From the NCBI RefSeq assembly GCF_003048875.2, contig NZ_CP049264.1:1054001-1118000 (forward strand): a DNA stretch of 64,000 nucleotides, read 5' to 3'. Origin of the DNA: Campylobacter concisus. Its GTDB lineage: Bacteria; Campylobacterota; Campylobacteria; Campylobacterales; Campylobacteraceae. The notes under the pieces are model-generated. The model did not search any database, was not told where the DNA came from, and saw only the letters and a list, made by a program, of their open reading frames with translations. Both the position numbers and the translations under genes were made by a program. This document shows, piece after piece, positions 18,058-27,886 of the stretch (the first letter of the stretch is position 1; every line of letters starts with the position of its first letter).

Positions 18058-18999
18058 ATGCAAAAAAAAGAGATACTTTTTTTATGGGACGGAGAGAACT
18101 GGAACCCAAATGGCGACATGCTAAAGGATAACGCTCCTAGGCGAGATGATGAAACTGGCGTAGCTGAGGTGACGGACGTGCGTATAAAAAGGACTATTAG
18201 AGATGAGATCATGAAAAAAGATGAGGCGTCGATTTTTATAAAGGAGTATAGGATAGAGGATGCCCTATTAGACGCTAAAACTGCGATCAGACAAAGTATA
18301 AATATAAAGCAAAACAAAAGCGAACTGCAGCGAGAAATTTTGTCTAAATTTATCGACATCCGCGCATTTGGTGGCGTGTTGCCTATTTCAGATAAAGATG
18401 AGATGAAGCAAGACAAAGAGATAAAAACCGCAGGCGTTCAATTTACTGGACCAGTGCAGTTTAGACTAAGCAAATCCCTAAACAAGGTCGAAGTAGAGCA
18501 TGTTAAAGGAACTGGCGCTTTTGCTAGCGACTACGATCCAAATGATCCAAAAAAACAAAAAGATCAAGCGACTTTTAGAGAAGAGGAATTTATAAAATAC
18601 GCTATTTTTGCTACTTACGGCATCATAGATAACTATAACGCAGCAAAAACAGGCTTTAACGAAGCCGATGAGGCTAAAATTTTAAAAGCTTTGTGGCATG
18701 GCACTAAAAACCTAACAACTCGCTCGAAAATCGGTCAAACTCCGAGGTTTATGCTAATCATCACATACAAAGACGATACGTTTGCAGGCGATCTAAACAA
18801 TAGTATAAGCCTAAAAAGCGAAAAAGAAGATAGAGTGATAAGAAGCATAAACGAATACACTATCGACTTTACAAATTTAAAAAATAAACTCGCAAGATAC
18901 GCCGCAAATATAGAAAAGATAGAGTATATGAGCGATTATGATTTTGAAACGATAAACAAAGAAAATTTTGACAGCAGCTGGAAAAAGATAGAGGCATAA
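18058..18999 (+). CDS. cas7: type I-B CRISPR-associated protein Cas7 (Csh2)
   Basis: A 313-residue backbone subunit of Cascade that coats the crRNA spacer. The N-terminus KKEILFLWDGENWNPNGDMLKDNAPRRD is the typical Csh2 opening. The RAFGGVLP and GTGAFAS segments belong to the RAMP-like fold. It starts at ATG 18058 after AGGAG, 10 bp behind cas8b, and its stop is one base before the cas5 ATG, so translation is coupled. Confidence 0.95.
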   Translation: MQKKEILFLWDGENWNPNGDMLKDNAPRRDDETGVAEVTDVRIKRTIRDEIMKKDEASIFIKEYRIEDALLDAKTAIRQSINIKQNKSELQREILSKFIDIRAFGGVLPISDKDEMKQDKEIKTAGVQFTGPVQFRLSKSLNKVEVEHVKGTGAFASDYDPNDPKKQKDQATFREEEFIKYAIFATYGIIDNYNAAKTGFNEADEAKILKALWHGTKNLTTRSKIGQTPRFMLIITYKDDTFAGDLNNSISLKSEKEDRVIRSINEYTIDFTNLKNKLARYAANIEKIEYMSDYDFETINKENFDSSWKKIEA

Positions 19000-19000
19000 A

Positions 19001-19711
19001 ATGAGCATTGTTGCTTTTAGATTATTTGGCGATTACGCTCATTTTTCACATCCAGCGACGATTTACTCTAGCTTAACCTATCCAGTGCCGCCAAAGACCA
19101 CTATAATGGGCTTTTTAGGCGCCGTTATAGGTGAAGAAGAGTACTTTAAGCTATCAAACATTCAATATAGCGTAAAAATAGATAGGCAAATTTTAAAAAA
19201 GAGCTTTGTCTTTAATGGCATAAAATTTGCCCTCTCAAGCAATATGCACATAGAAGAAGGCTATCAAAACGCAAAAGAGAAAAAGCAGTTTTACAGAGAG
19301 CTAATCTGCTCGCCATCTTATGTCGTATTTTTAAATTTAGAAATTTTAGAGCAAAGTTATCAAGATAAAATAATCTCAAATTTAAAAGAGCATAAAACCG
19401 CCTTTACGCCCTATCTTGGGATAAATTTTTGCATAGCGGATTTTAGCTGGATAGATATAAAAATATGTGAAAAAATATCACAAGATGAAAGCTTTATAAA
19501 TACATTTACGCTTATGGATGATTTTGTTTTTGAAGGCATTAATGAAAATGCGAAATTAACTACAGCTAGAATGCCTTGTGGCTGCGAAAATGGACGAATT
19601 TTTAAAGATTTTAAAGACTTTGTGATGGAGATAAACGGCAAAGAGCTTATAAAATCTAAAAATCATGAAAATATTTATCAGATAAACGATGAAAGAGTCT
19701 ATTTTATTTGA
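19001..19711 (+). CDS. cas5: type I-B CRISPR-associated protein Cas5
   Basis: A 236-residue Cas5 (Cas5h/b group), which holds the 5' handle of the crRNA at the foot of Cascade. The N-terminus SIVAFRLFGDYAHFSHPATIYSSLTYPVPPKTTIMGFLGA is diagnostic, with the conserved PPKTT-GFLGA loop. Its last 23 bp overlap the start of cas3. There is no sign of the catalytic residues of Cas5d, fitting with cas6 being the processing nuclease. Confidence 0.95.
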   Translation: MSIVAFRLFGDYAHFSHPATIYSSLTYPVPPKTTIMGFLGAVIGEEEYFKLSNIQYSVKIDRQILKKSFVFNGIKFALSSNMHIEEGYQNAKEKKQFYRELICSPSYVVFLNLEILEQSYQDKIISNLKEHKTAFTPYLGINFCIADFSWIDIKICEKISQDESFINTFTLMDDFVFEGINENAKLTTARMPCGCENGRIFKDFKDFVMEINGKELIKSKNHENIYQINDERVYFI

Positions 19712-21887
19712 CGAGTTTTGGTCGCATCCAAATAAACTTTTAGAAAATCATATAAAAAATATGATCTCGCCTGACGACGATGAGCTGGATAAGCAGGTCA
19801 AACTCTACCACGACATCGCAAAACTGAAGAATAATTTTCAAATTTACATCAGAGATACTTCAAACGACAAGCTGGATAAAAATCACTCGCTCTTGTCGGC
19901 ATATTTTTTCTTGCTGAACTCAAAATTTGATGAGATACCAACCCTATTTAGCTTTCTTGCCATCGTTTCGCACCATGGCAATGTGGTAAATTTAATGACG
20001 TTAGCCAGAGAAGCTAATAAATTTTTCAAAAATCAAAAAGAGCTAGAGCAGTGGGATGAAGTGACTAATGCTGCTAAAAACATTAAGATCTATTCGGGAT
20101 TATCTACAAAAAAAGATGAGTTTTTAGATAGAGCTGAAAAGCTTCGTCAATACTTAGTTTTATCGCAATACAGGCACAAATTTACCTATGAGGACTTTAT
20201 AAATTTCAAAAGCCTATATTCAAATTTGATTTATAGTGATAAATTTGAGGCGATCTTTAGCATGCAAAAACAAGAAAGCAAAGATATACCGATAGATGTT
20301 TTAGAGAGTGATATCCAAAATTTGCCGCCAAATGAAAAGCGAGACGCGTTTAGAAAATTTTTTTTAAATAACTTTGACGAAAACTACAAACTTTTTACTT
20401 TAACTGCGCCTACAGGCTATGGCAAGACTTTGACGGCATTAAATTTTGCATTGAAATTTAATAAACCTCGCATAATTTATGCGCTTCCTTTTACCTCAAT
20501 AATCGATCAGACCTACGATATTATCGCGAAAATTTATAAAAATAGCGATATTTCGGTTAGCAAAGCTCACCACAAAACGACGATAGATGAAAAAAATCTA
20601 ACCAAGGAGGATAGGTATTCTAAGATCAAATTTTTGATGGAGTCTTTTAGCGGCGAGATAAATATAACTACTCTTTATCAGCTGATATTTGCGCTATTTG
20701 GCAATAAAAACAAAGACAACGTCAAATTTAATCAGCTAAAAAATAGCGTCGTTATCATCGATGAGGCGCAAGCGATCCCATATAACTTTAGAAAAGATTT
20801 TATCCTGCTTTGCGAGATCATTTCGCAGCGGCTTGGCACTATTTTTATATTTATGTCGGCGACAATGCCGGTTATTAAAAGCGAAAATTTTAAAGAAATT
20901 TCAAATTTAGACTATTTTTCAAAGCAGGATAGATACGTCATAAAATGGCTTGATACAGACGGCGAAGATGAGCTTTTGGAAAAGATTTGCGAAACCGCAA
21001 GCGATAAAAATACTCTAGTCGTTGTAAATACGATCAAAAAAGCGCAAGAGCTTTTTACAAAGCTAAGGGATAAATTTAGCTGCTTTTGCCTAAACGGATA
21101 TATGTATGATGATCACAAGTGCGCCACTATAGAGGCCGTAAAGTGCGCGATAGATAAAAGCAAAGTTGATCCACTCGCAAGCAAAATTTTACTTATCTCC
21201 ACGCAGTCCATCGAAGCTGGAGTGGATCTTGACTTTGACATTGGGTTTCGCGAAGTCTCGCCTATTAGCTCTATCATACAAACAGCAGGGCGCGTAAATA
21301 GGCATTTTGGAGCAACAAGAGGCGAGCTATACGTCTTTCCTGAAATAAGCAAATTTACAAATTTGATTTATGGCGATCTATATAAAGTAAGCGGGGCTAT
21401 TTTGAGCGATCTTAAGCAAAAAGAGGTGCGAGAGAGCGAAATTTTAGAAATTTCAAATTTCTATTTTCAAAAGATAAGCAATCAACTGGAAAATTTGCAT
21501 ATAAAAAGCGAGATAGAAAAGCTGGAATTTGAAAATATAAATCAAAAAATCGAGGATATCATGAACGATAACTACAAACAAACCATAATAATTGAGCCTG
21601 AAGAAAATTTCATTAAAGATTTTGAAGCTAAAATTTTTGAGATCAAAAATAGTCCGAATGAGAAATTTACCATAAGAGATCTTTTTAAAAACCACATCAG
21701 AAAGTTGCCAGAATTTAGCATAAACGTAGCGTTAAAAGATATGAATAAGCTAATGCCAAATTTAAAACAGATAAATGGGCTTAAAGATATGTTTTATCTG
21801 CCGTTTGGCTCGTCTTATTTTTATAGTGCCGAGTGCGGCCTTAAAAAAGATACGAATTTGGATATTGAGGACGAGGTATTTGACTAA
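19689..21887 (+). CDS. cas3: CRISPR-associated nuclease-helicase Cas3
   Basis: A 732-residue Cas3 with an N-terminal HD nuclease domain (WSHPNKLLENH, YHDIAK near residue 41, IVSHHGN) fused to an SF2 helicase. The helicase has Walker A TAPTGYGKT near 240, motif II DEAQ near 358, FMSATMP, and QTAGRVNRH near 535. It is recruited by Cascade to shred target DNA. Motif II is DEAQ rather than DEVH, which is common in I-B Cas3. The ATG at 19689 lies inside cas5, so the two are translationally coupled. Confidence 0.95.
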   Translation: MKESILFDEFWSHPNKLLENHIKNMISPDDDELDKQVKLYHDIAKLKNNFQIYIRDTSNDKLDKNHSLLSAYFFLLNSKFDEIPTLFSFLAIVSHHGNVVNLMTLAREANKFFKNQKELEQWDEVTNAAKNIKIYSGLSTKKDEFLDRAEKLRQYLVLSQYRHKFTYEDFINFKSLYSNLIYSDKFEAIFSMQKQESKDIPIDVLESDIQNLPPNEKRDAFRKFFLNNFDENYKLFTLTAPTGYGKTLTALNFALKFNKPRIIYALPFTSIIDQTYDIIAKIYKNSDISVSKAHHKTTIDEKNLTKEDRYSKIKFLMESFSGEINITTLYQLIFALFGNKNKDNVKFNQLKNSVVIIDEAQAIPYNFRKDFILLCEIISQRLGTIFIFMSATMPVIKSENFKEISNLDYFSKQDRYVIKWLDTDGEDELLEKICETASDKNTLVVVNTIKKAQELFTKLRDKFSCFCLNGYMYDDHKCATIEAVKCAIDKSKVDPLASKILLISTQSIEAGVDLDFDIGFREVSPISSIIQTAGRVNRHFGATRGELYVFPEISKFTNLIYGDLYKVSGAILSDLKQKEVRESEILEISNFYFQKISNQLENLHIKSEIEKLEFENINQKIEDIMNDNYKQTIIIEPEENFIKDFEAKIFEIKNSPNEKFTIRDLFKNHIRKLPEFSINVALKDMNKLMPNLKQINGLKDMFYLPFGSSYFYSAECGLKKDTNLDIEDEVFD

Positions 21888-22387
21888 TGTTTTCAAAAGA
21901 TCAGATCACTGGCACACTTGTGAATTACTACGTTACCTGTAAGCGCGAGGCGTGGCTTTACGCGCATCAGATCCACGCAGATCAAGAGGATGAGAACGTG
22001 CTAATGGGCAAGGCGCTAGCAGATATCAAAGAGAGCGATTTGCAGGACTTTGCATTTTCAAATTTGAAATTCGACAAAATTTCCAAGCAGCGCGGACATT
22101 ATCTTATCACCGAATACAAAAAGAGCCTAAAAAACGAGCTTGCAGGCAAGATGCAACTACTTTTTTACGTCTATCTTTTAAAAACGGGCTTAAATTTAAA
22201 AGAGGTAAAAGGCAAGCTAATAAGCGGTAAAAAGGTGATTTTAGTGGAGGATAGTAGCGAAAATTTCGCTCTAGTAGAGAAAATTTTAAGCGAGATAAGC
22301 GCGCTTGCAAATTTAGAAAAGCCGCCCAAATTTACGCAGGGCAAATTTTGCCAAAACTGCGCATATCACGACTATTGCACTGCTTAG
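21887..22387 (+). CDS. cas4: CRISPR-associated exonuclease Cas4
   Basis: A 166-residue RecB-like nuclease that trims prespacers and selects the PAM during adaptation. Its four iron-sulfur cysteines are Cys18 (VTCKREAWL), Cys155, Cys158 and Cys164 (FCQNCAYHDYC). The RecB core shows GHYLITEYKKS and LLFYVYLLK. The ATG overlaps the cas3 stop by one base. From here to cas1 the codon use becomes visibly richer in G and C than in the Cascade genes. Confidence 0.95.
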   Translation: MFSKDQITGTLVNYYVTCKREAWLYAHQIHADQEDENVLMGKALADIKESDLQDFAFSNLKFDKISKQRGHYLITEYKKSLKNELAGKMQLLFYVYLLKTGLNLKEVKGKLISGKKVILVEDSSENFALVEKILSEISALANLEKPPKFTQGKFCQNCAYHDYCTA

Positions 22388-22395
22388 GAGAGAAG

Positions 22396-22674
22396 ATGTA
22401 TGTGATACTTTTTTACGACATCGCAGGACGCGAGCAAAAAGAGCGAAATAACGCAAATCGTATCAGAAAAGCAGTCGAGAAATTTCTGCCTCGCGTGCAG
22501 TTTTCAGTCTATGAGGGTGAGATCCGTGAGAGCGACTTTAAAAAGCTAAGCAAGACGCTGCAAAAAGAGTGCGCTAGCGAGCTTGACTCCATCGTCATCT
22601 ATACATTTAACTCGCTAAAATACTCCGAGCGCATCGTCATTGGCATAGATAAAAATAGCCCGGTATTTAGCTAA
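22396..22674 (+). CDS. cas2: CRISPR-associated protein Cas2
   Basis: A 92-residue Cas2 with the ferredoxin-like opening MYVILFYDIAG (Asp8 in the usual metal position) and the closing YTFNSLKYSERIVIG. It forms the Cas1-Cas2 integrase that inserts new spacers. I chose ATG 22396, behind AGGAGAG, instead of an upstream in-frame ATG at 22348 that lies inside cas4. It sits before cas1, whereas most I-B loci have cas1 before cas2. Confidence 0.95.
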   Translation: MYVILFYDIAGREQKERNNANRIRKAVEKFLPRVQFSVYEGEIRESDFKKLSKTLQKECASELDSIVIYTFNSLKYSERIVIGIDKNSPVFS

Positions 22675-22683
22675 GGAGCAAAT

Positions 22684-23682
22684 ATGCAAAAGAGTGACAG
22701 GACGCACTTTATACTTAGTCCAGGTAGGCTTTATAGACAAGATAACAATATCTATTTTGAAAAATTTGACGAGACGGGCGAGCGAGCTTCGTGCAGGATC
22801 CTGCCGATAAACGCGATCGATGAAATTTACGTGCTAGCAAAAGTGCAGATCGACACCTACACCATCGCATTTTTGGCGGACAATAACATCCTTTTGCACA
22901 TCTTTAGTCCGTATCAGAGTTTTCGCGGGAATTTCTACCCAAATACGCCAAATTCCGTAAATAAAAGCGGCTTTGTATTGCTGTGCCAGCTCCGCTCTTT
23001 TGACGATCCGATCAAACGTGCATATATCGCGCGCGAGATCACTAGAGCTCACATCATAAATGACGCCGCAAACTGCAAAAGACACGGCGTGAAATTTGAC
23101 GTGCAGCCTCACATAAAGGCACTAGATGCCGCCACTAGTGTGCCTGCTATCATGGCGGTAGAGGGTGCATTTCAAAAGCTCTACTACGAGAAGTGGAACG
23201 AGATCATCGCAGATCAGCGAAGCTTTAAATTTACCGTCCGCTCAAAACGCCCGCCCGCTGATAAGATAAATAGCTTTATAAGCTACGTAAATACGCGCAT
23301 CTACAACATCTGCCTAAGCGAAATTTACAAGACCGAGCTAGATCCTCGCATCGGCTTTTTGCACGAGCCAAACTACCGCGCGCTAAGCCTACATCTCGAT
23401 CTTGCGGAGATTTTTAAGCCGATCTTGGGCGATACGCTGATTTTTAACATGCTAAATAAAAAAGAGATCACCGCGAAGGACTTCCAAACGGACGCTGGCA
23501 GGATAAAATTTAGCAACGACGCCGTGCAAAAGATCGAGCTAAAGATGATCTCGCGCCTTTGCGAGACGCTCACGGTGGGCGGTAGGGAGCTAACGTGGAG
23601 GCAGGTGATCCGCCGCGAAGCAAACAAGCTTAAAAAGTGTATCTGCGAGGACGCGCCTTATGAAGGCTTTAGGTTGGAGTGA
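22684..23682 (+). CDS. cas1: CRISPR-associated integrase Cas1
   Basis: A 332-residue Cas1. The catalytic Glu is Glu160 (AVEGAFQ), the His is His227 (GFLHEPN), and the acidic residue is Asp239 or Glu242 (LHLDLAEIFKP). It cuts and joins at the leader-proximal repeat. It ends 153 bp before the first repeat, so the array follows immediately. The GC content of a sampled line is about 45%, against about 32% in cas8b, suggesting that the adaptation genes have a different history from the effector genes. Confidence 0.96.
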   Translation: MQKSDRTHFILSPGRLYRQDNNIYFEKFDETGERASCRILPINAIDEIYVLAKVQIDTYTIAFLADNNILLHIFSPYQSFRGNFYPNTPNSVNKSGFVLLCQLRSFDDPIKRAYIAREITRAHIINDAANCKRHGVKFDVQPHIKALDAATSVPAIMAVEGAFQKLYYEKWNEIIADQRSFKFTVRSKRPPADKINSFISYVNTRIYNICLSEIYKTELDPRIGFLHEPNYRALSLHLDLAEIFKPILGDTLIFNMLNKKEITAKDFQTDAGRIKFSNDAVQKIELKMISRLCETLTVGGRELTWRQVIRREANKLKKCICEDAPYEGFRLE

Positions 23683-23835
23683 AATCGCATTTTAATAAAG
23701 CGTTTTTTAAGATTTTAAAAAGCTTGAAATTTAGGGCTTGGCGTATTTACACATGGCTAAATTTTAGTCAAATTTAAGGCGAAAAAATATAGACTTCTTG
23801 CACTAGAATGCCTATAAAATAGGCTTTTTGGCGCT
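23683..23835 (+). promoter_or_regulatory. CRISPR leader
   Basis: A 153-bp AT-rich noncoding leader between cas1 and the first repeat. It contains TATAAAAT at 23813-23820, a probable -10 box, which would start the pre-crRNA only about 9 bp before the first repeat. Leader position next to cas1 agrees with the direction given by the degenerate repeat at the far end. Confidence 0.75.
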
Positions 23836-26754
23836 ATTAGAATTTACTCCGTTGGAGTTTGAAACAAAATATACTTCATAACATACGAAGTAGCATTTTT
23901 AATTAGAATTTACTCCGTTGGAGTTTGAAACAATCTTCTTGAATATCGCATAATAAACAAATTCCAATTAGAATTTACTCCGTTGGAGTTTGAAACTAGT
24001 GCATTTTTGAGCTGTATAAAACTTCGTTATAAATTAGAATTTACTCCGTTGGAGTTTGAAACTTAGCAAAAATATCAAGAGAATATCTAACACAAAATTA
24101 GAATTTACTCCGTTGGAGTTTGAAACAGGTTTGGGAAAACGAGCAAAAGCTGCGTGAAGCTCATTAGAATTTACTCCGTTGGAGTTTGAAACTTAAATTC
24201 CTAAATTTAGAAAACCTATAAAATTAATTAGAATTTACTCCGTTGGAGTTTGAAACAAAACAACTTTTTGCTCTACTTCATCAGTAAAGCCAATTAGAAT
24301 TTACTCCGTTGGAGTTTGAAACAGTGCAATTCATACTCATCATTTATTAAATGAACTGATTAGAATTTACTCCGTTGGAGTTTGAAACACATACCACGCC
24401 GAAAGCTCGTCGAAATCCTGCGTTATTAGAATTTACTCCGTTGGAGTTTGAAACAAATAAGACGGCTTAAGCTCGATACCTATGCCTCTATTAGAATTTA
24501 CTCCGTTGGAGTTTGAAACCTTGTGGTGTAGTTTCAGGTGGTGAGCATTTTCTCGATTAGAATTTACTCCGTTGGAGTTTGAAACAAGCGAATTTCTAAC
24601 TATTCCGATCAATATAAAAAAATTAGAATTTACTCCGTTGGAGTTTGAAACATAATAACCATTTTTGAAAATGTGATCGCACGAAGAATTAGAATTTACT
24701 CCGTTGGAGTTTGAAACCCGCCCGCAACAGAGTAGAGATGTTTAGGGGCTTGATTAGAATTTACTCCGTTGGAGTTTGAAACTAAGAAATTTCATAAGAA
24801 ATCCTTAAAAAACCTTTATTAGAATTTACTCCGTTGGAGTTTGAAACTTTATTTGAAACACCATTTAACATAGCCCCGAAAAAATTAGAATTTACTCCGT
24901 TGGAGTTTGAAACAAGATTAAAGCGCGCTAATCAATAACTAAATAAAATTAGAATTTACTCCGTTGGAGTTTGAAACTTTTGCAAATAGAGGGCTATTTT
25001 TGATATGCTCACATTAGAATTTACTCCGTTGGAGTTTGAAACTCTTTAAATTCTTTCATTTTCTACCCCTTCGAAAGAATTAGAATTTACTCCGTTGGAG
25101 TTTGAAACTCGAGCTTTGCCTCGCTCACGTTGAGAGCAACAATGTGATTAGAATTTACTCCGTTGGAGTTTGAAACTTTATTGCGAGGGCTGTCGCAAAT
25201 CCCTCGGCAATGATTAGAATTTACTCCGTTGGAGTTTGAAACTGACAAAGTAAAACAAGGTGCAATAATCGCTAAATTAGAATTTACTCCGTTGGAGTTT
25301 GAAACATTACTATCAAGGCTTGGGCGGTGATGTAAATGCCATTAGAATTTACTCCGTTGGAGTTTGAAACCACACTATCACGAAAGGCACGATTTAAATG
25401 CCCCTGATTAGAATTTACTCCGTTGGAGTTTGAAACTCTCAAAAGTCAAAGAGGGGTAGATAGATGAATAAATTAAAATTTACTCCGTTGGAGTTTGAAA
25501 CTCTATCTTAGCGATAGCGTCTTTAACTTGATCAAAAATTAGAATTTACTCCGTTGGAGTTTGAAACTGGCTCTAGCGTCAGTGGTTCTTTTGGTGGCTT
25601 GATTAGAATTTACTCCGTTGGAGTTTGAAACGATGTAAAATCTGCAAGCGTAACGAAGCAGACGCTATTAGAATTTACTCCGTTGGAGTTTGAAACCAAG
25701 GCTTACTTAAGCCACTCAACCATGGCGATTTATTAGAATTTACTCCGTTGGAGTTTGAAACAACGTGCAATGCTAGCGGCGTTTTTAACCAACCCTATCA
25801 TTAGAATTTACTCCGTTGGAGTTTGAAACGACGCAACCGAGCAAGAAAATAATAAAAGCACACTACATTAGAATTTACTCCGTTGGAGTTTGAAACTGGA
25901 TTAGCCCAGTTCCGCTTGATTTGTCCTCTATGATTAGAATTTACTCCGTTGGAGTTTGAAACGCTGACGGAAAAGAAAATAAGGACAACAGCACCGCATT
26001 AGAATTTACTCCGTTGGAGTTTGAAACATCACTGACGCCCTGCGGTTGTCGCTTCATTTTTTTATTAGAATTTACTCCGTTGGAGTTTGAAACCATAAAG
26101 TCAAAACTCTCAAATCTACTAGTTCTTATTAGAATTTACTCCGTTGGAGTTTGAAACTCGAAGTCTCTAAGCCTATGATAGCCTCCAGTGCCATTATTAG
26201 AATTTACTCCGTTGGAGTTTGAAACTCTGTGCTAATAATTGTAAAGCTAAGCTGTCGTAAATTAGAATTTACTCCGTTGGAGTTTGAAACTAAAATCGGA
26301 TTTGATGTTGATAGTGGCAAGATAAAATTAGAATTTACTCCGTTGGAGTTTGAAACCGAGCACCCACAGGATATACAAAACCGCAAGGATTTTGATTAGA
26401 ATTTACTCCGTTGGAGTTTGAAACATTCAGTATGAACTAAATACTCTCTATTTGTCTGACGTATTAGAATTTACTCCGTTGGAGTTTGAAACTCATCAAA
26501 GAATAAATTTGAACTTGTTGGCTGTTGAATTAGAATTTACTCCGTTGGAGTTTGAAACAGCTTTGAAGTAAGCCTAACATTTTATAAGCTCGAATTAGAA
26601 TTTACTCCGTTGGAGTTTGAAACAGTATCTTTTTCAGTAGAGCAAGACAGCAAAATAGATTAGAATTTACTCCGTTGGAGTTTGAAACTCACTTCAACGC
26701 GTGAAGCCGTAGTTAGCGTAAAATATTAGAATTTACTCCGTTGGAGTTTGAAAC
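23836..26754 (+). CRISPR. type I-B CRISPR array, 45 repeats and 44 spacers
   Basis: The 30-bp repeat starts ATTAGAATTTACTCC and ends GTTGGAGTTTGAAAC. It folds with an ACTCC/GGAGT stem and a GTT loop, and its last 8 nt (TTTGAAAC) form the 5' crRNA handle, so the array is read on the plus strand. I counted 45 copies, first at 23836 and last at 26725. Spacers are 35-38 bp, mostly 35-36. The only variant I noticed in the block is the copy at 25472, where position 5 is A instead of G. I saw no duplicated spacer. A further, isolated copy stands at 27589-27618. Confidence 0.98.
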
Positions 26755-26937
26755 ACACGACATAAAGTGACAAATTTAAAAGCCAAAGATTTTCAAAGAA
26801 GAGATTTAAATAATATAGTTGCTATCTTGCAAAGATCTATCAAAGGAACGATAATATTGTTTTATATAGATACTTCAAAAAGCCAAAACCCCAGCCAATA
26901 CAGCCAAGAAAGAAGCTAGAAATAATAATGAAATAGA
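26755..26937 (+). other. 183-bp junction between the array and the toxin-antitoxin pair
   Basis: No repeat follows the last array copy. The plus strand holds an open frame of about 50 codons without a start (TNLKAKDFQRRDLNNIVAIL and on to a TAG at about 26921). It could be the tail of a broken gene carried in with the toxin-antitoxin pair. I do not recognise the product. Confidence 0.4.
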
Positions 26938-27216
26938 CTAAGCATAAACAAGCTTAATATCAAGAGCATTAACAACCTTAAATATACTTTCAAATCTAGG
27001 CTTTGAATTTTCTTTAAACATCTTATAAAAGCTTTCTCTATTTAAATTTGCTTTCTTTGCAACGTTTTCAATGCCTTTTGACTTTGCTATATAAAATAAT
27101 GCTCTTTTAAATTCTTCAATATCGCCATCGGCTAAGACTTGATTTAAATATTCTTTTCTTAATTCATCAGTTGTTAAATAGTCTTCTAAATTAAATTTTG
27201 TAAATTCTTCTTTCAT
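26938..27216 (-). CDS. addiction module antidote protein (HTH antitoxin)
   Basis: A 92-residue antitoxin of the TIGR02684 type. Its N-terminal part (TDELRKEYLNQVLADGDIEEFKRALFYIAKSKG) is followed by an Xre-like helix-turn-helix: ENVAKKANLNRESFYKMF, then SKPRFESIFKVVNAL. It should neutralise the toxin coded just upstream and repress the shared promoter. Its ATG overlaps the toxin stop by 4 bp. The toxin-first order is usual for this family. Confidence 0.9.
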   Translation of the reverse strand: MKEEFTKFNLEDYLTTDELRKEYLNQVLADGDIEEFKRALFYIAKSKGIENVAKKANLNRESFYKMFKENSKPRFESIFKVVNALDIKLVYA

Positions 27217-27506
27217 CTATAATCCTTTAATATCTCTTTTGCTTTTTTAATATCATCGCTTTGGCTATCTTTATCGCCAGCATTTAACAATATAATTATT
27301 TCATCGCCATCAAAGGTAAAAAATATCCTTAACCCACCACGATTGAAAAACCTAAGTTCGTATAAATCTGTATCAATAAATTTATAATCCCCTAAATGAT
27401 CTTTTGTTTCTATCTGCTCCAATCTTCTCAATATAGAAACCTTGACAATAGGATTATTTAACTTATGTAACCACTTATCAAATGTCGAACTTTTTAATAC
27501 TTTCAT
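27213..27506 (-). CDS. RelE/ParE-superfamily toxin (addiction module killer protein)
   Basis: A 97-residue toxin of the TIGR02683/HigB-like group, recognised by DHLGDYKFIDTDLYELRFF, GGLRIFFTFDGDEIIILLNAGDKDSQSDDIKKA. Relatives are ribosome-dependent mRNA nucleases; that activity is not proven here. It lies just beyond the CRISPR array, between the main block of repeats and an isolated terminal repeat, which suggests insertion into or replacement of part of the array. The pair could stabilise the locus. Confidence 0.9.
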   Translation of the reverse strand: MKVLKSSTFDKWLHKLNNPIVKVSILRRLEQIETKDHLGDYKFIDTDLYELRFFNRGGLRIFFTFDGDEIIILLNAGDKDSQSDDIKKAKEILKDYR

Positions 27507-27588
27507 AGGGCAAATTTTAACAAATGTAGCTTAATGGCTACTTATAAGAAAAAGCCTACAACACTCACAACCCGAAGGTCGGCGGTTC

Positions 27589-27618
27589 ATTAGAATTTAC
27601 TCCGTTGGGGTTTGAAAC
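27589..27618 (+). CRISPR. isolated terminal CRISPR repeat
   Basis: One full 30-bp repeat with a single change (A to G at position 21, GTTGGGGTTTGAAAC), in the same orientation as the array but 834 bp beyond it. Degenerate repeats normally mark the oldest, trailer end of an array. Its presence beyond the toxin-antitoxin genes implies that these genes split the array. Confidence 0.9.
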
Positions 27619-27856
27619 TCGCCGAGTATGGTTGACGACAACCGCATTCACTCTTTTGATAGTCGTTTTTTCGGGGCAGTTTCATATAAATTTTTAGTTG
27701 GCAAAGTTAGATGGCAGCTATTTTGACACAATTTAGAAAAACACCTTGAAAAAAGATAAAATAAAGCAAATTATCGGATCAATGAAATTGAAGAAGGTTG
27801 TGATAATTTTTGTCAATTATAATTAAAACAAAAAATATATGAATTTATAAAACCCA
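27619..27856. other. noncoding region after the terminal repeat
   Basis: About 238 bp between the isolated repeat and the terminator of the ComEA-like gene. I find no convincing open frame, RNA gene or further repeat. It may be the trailer of the original array. Confidence 0.5.
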
Positions 27857-27878
27857 CTTGTAAAGACAAGTAGGCTTT
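27853..27878 (-). terminator. terminator of the ComEA-like gene
   Basis: On the minus strand an ACTTGT-CTTT-ACAAGT hairpin is followed by GGGTTTTAT, directly after the stop of the gene at 27887. Confidence 0.6.
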
Positions 27879-27886
27879 AAAATGTT

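Noticed and set aside
22348-22395. N-terminal extension of Cas2
   Set aside because: It lies within cas4, has no ribosome binding site and is not part of the Cas2 family; ATG 22396 fits.
26204-26386. 60-codon ORF inside the CRISPR array
   Set aside because: It is made of repeats and spacers read on the minus strand.
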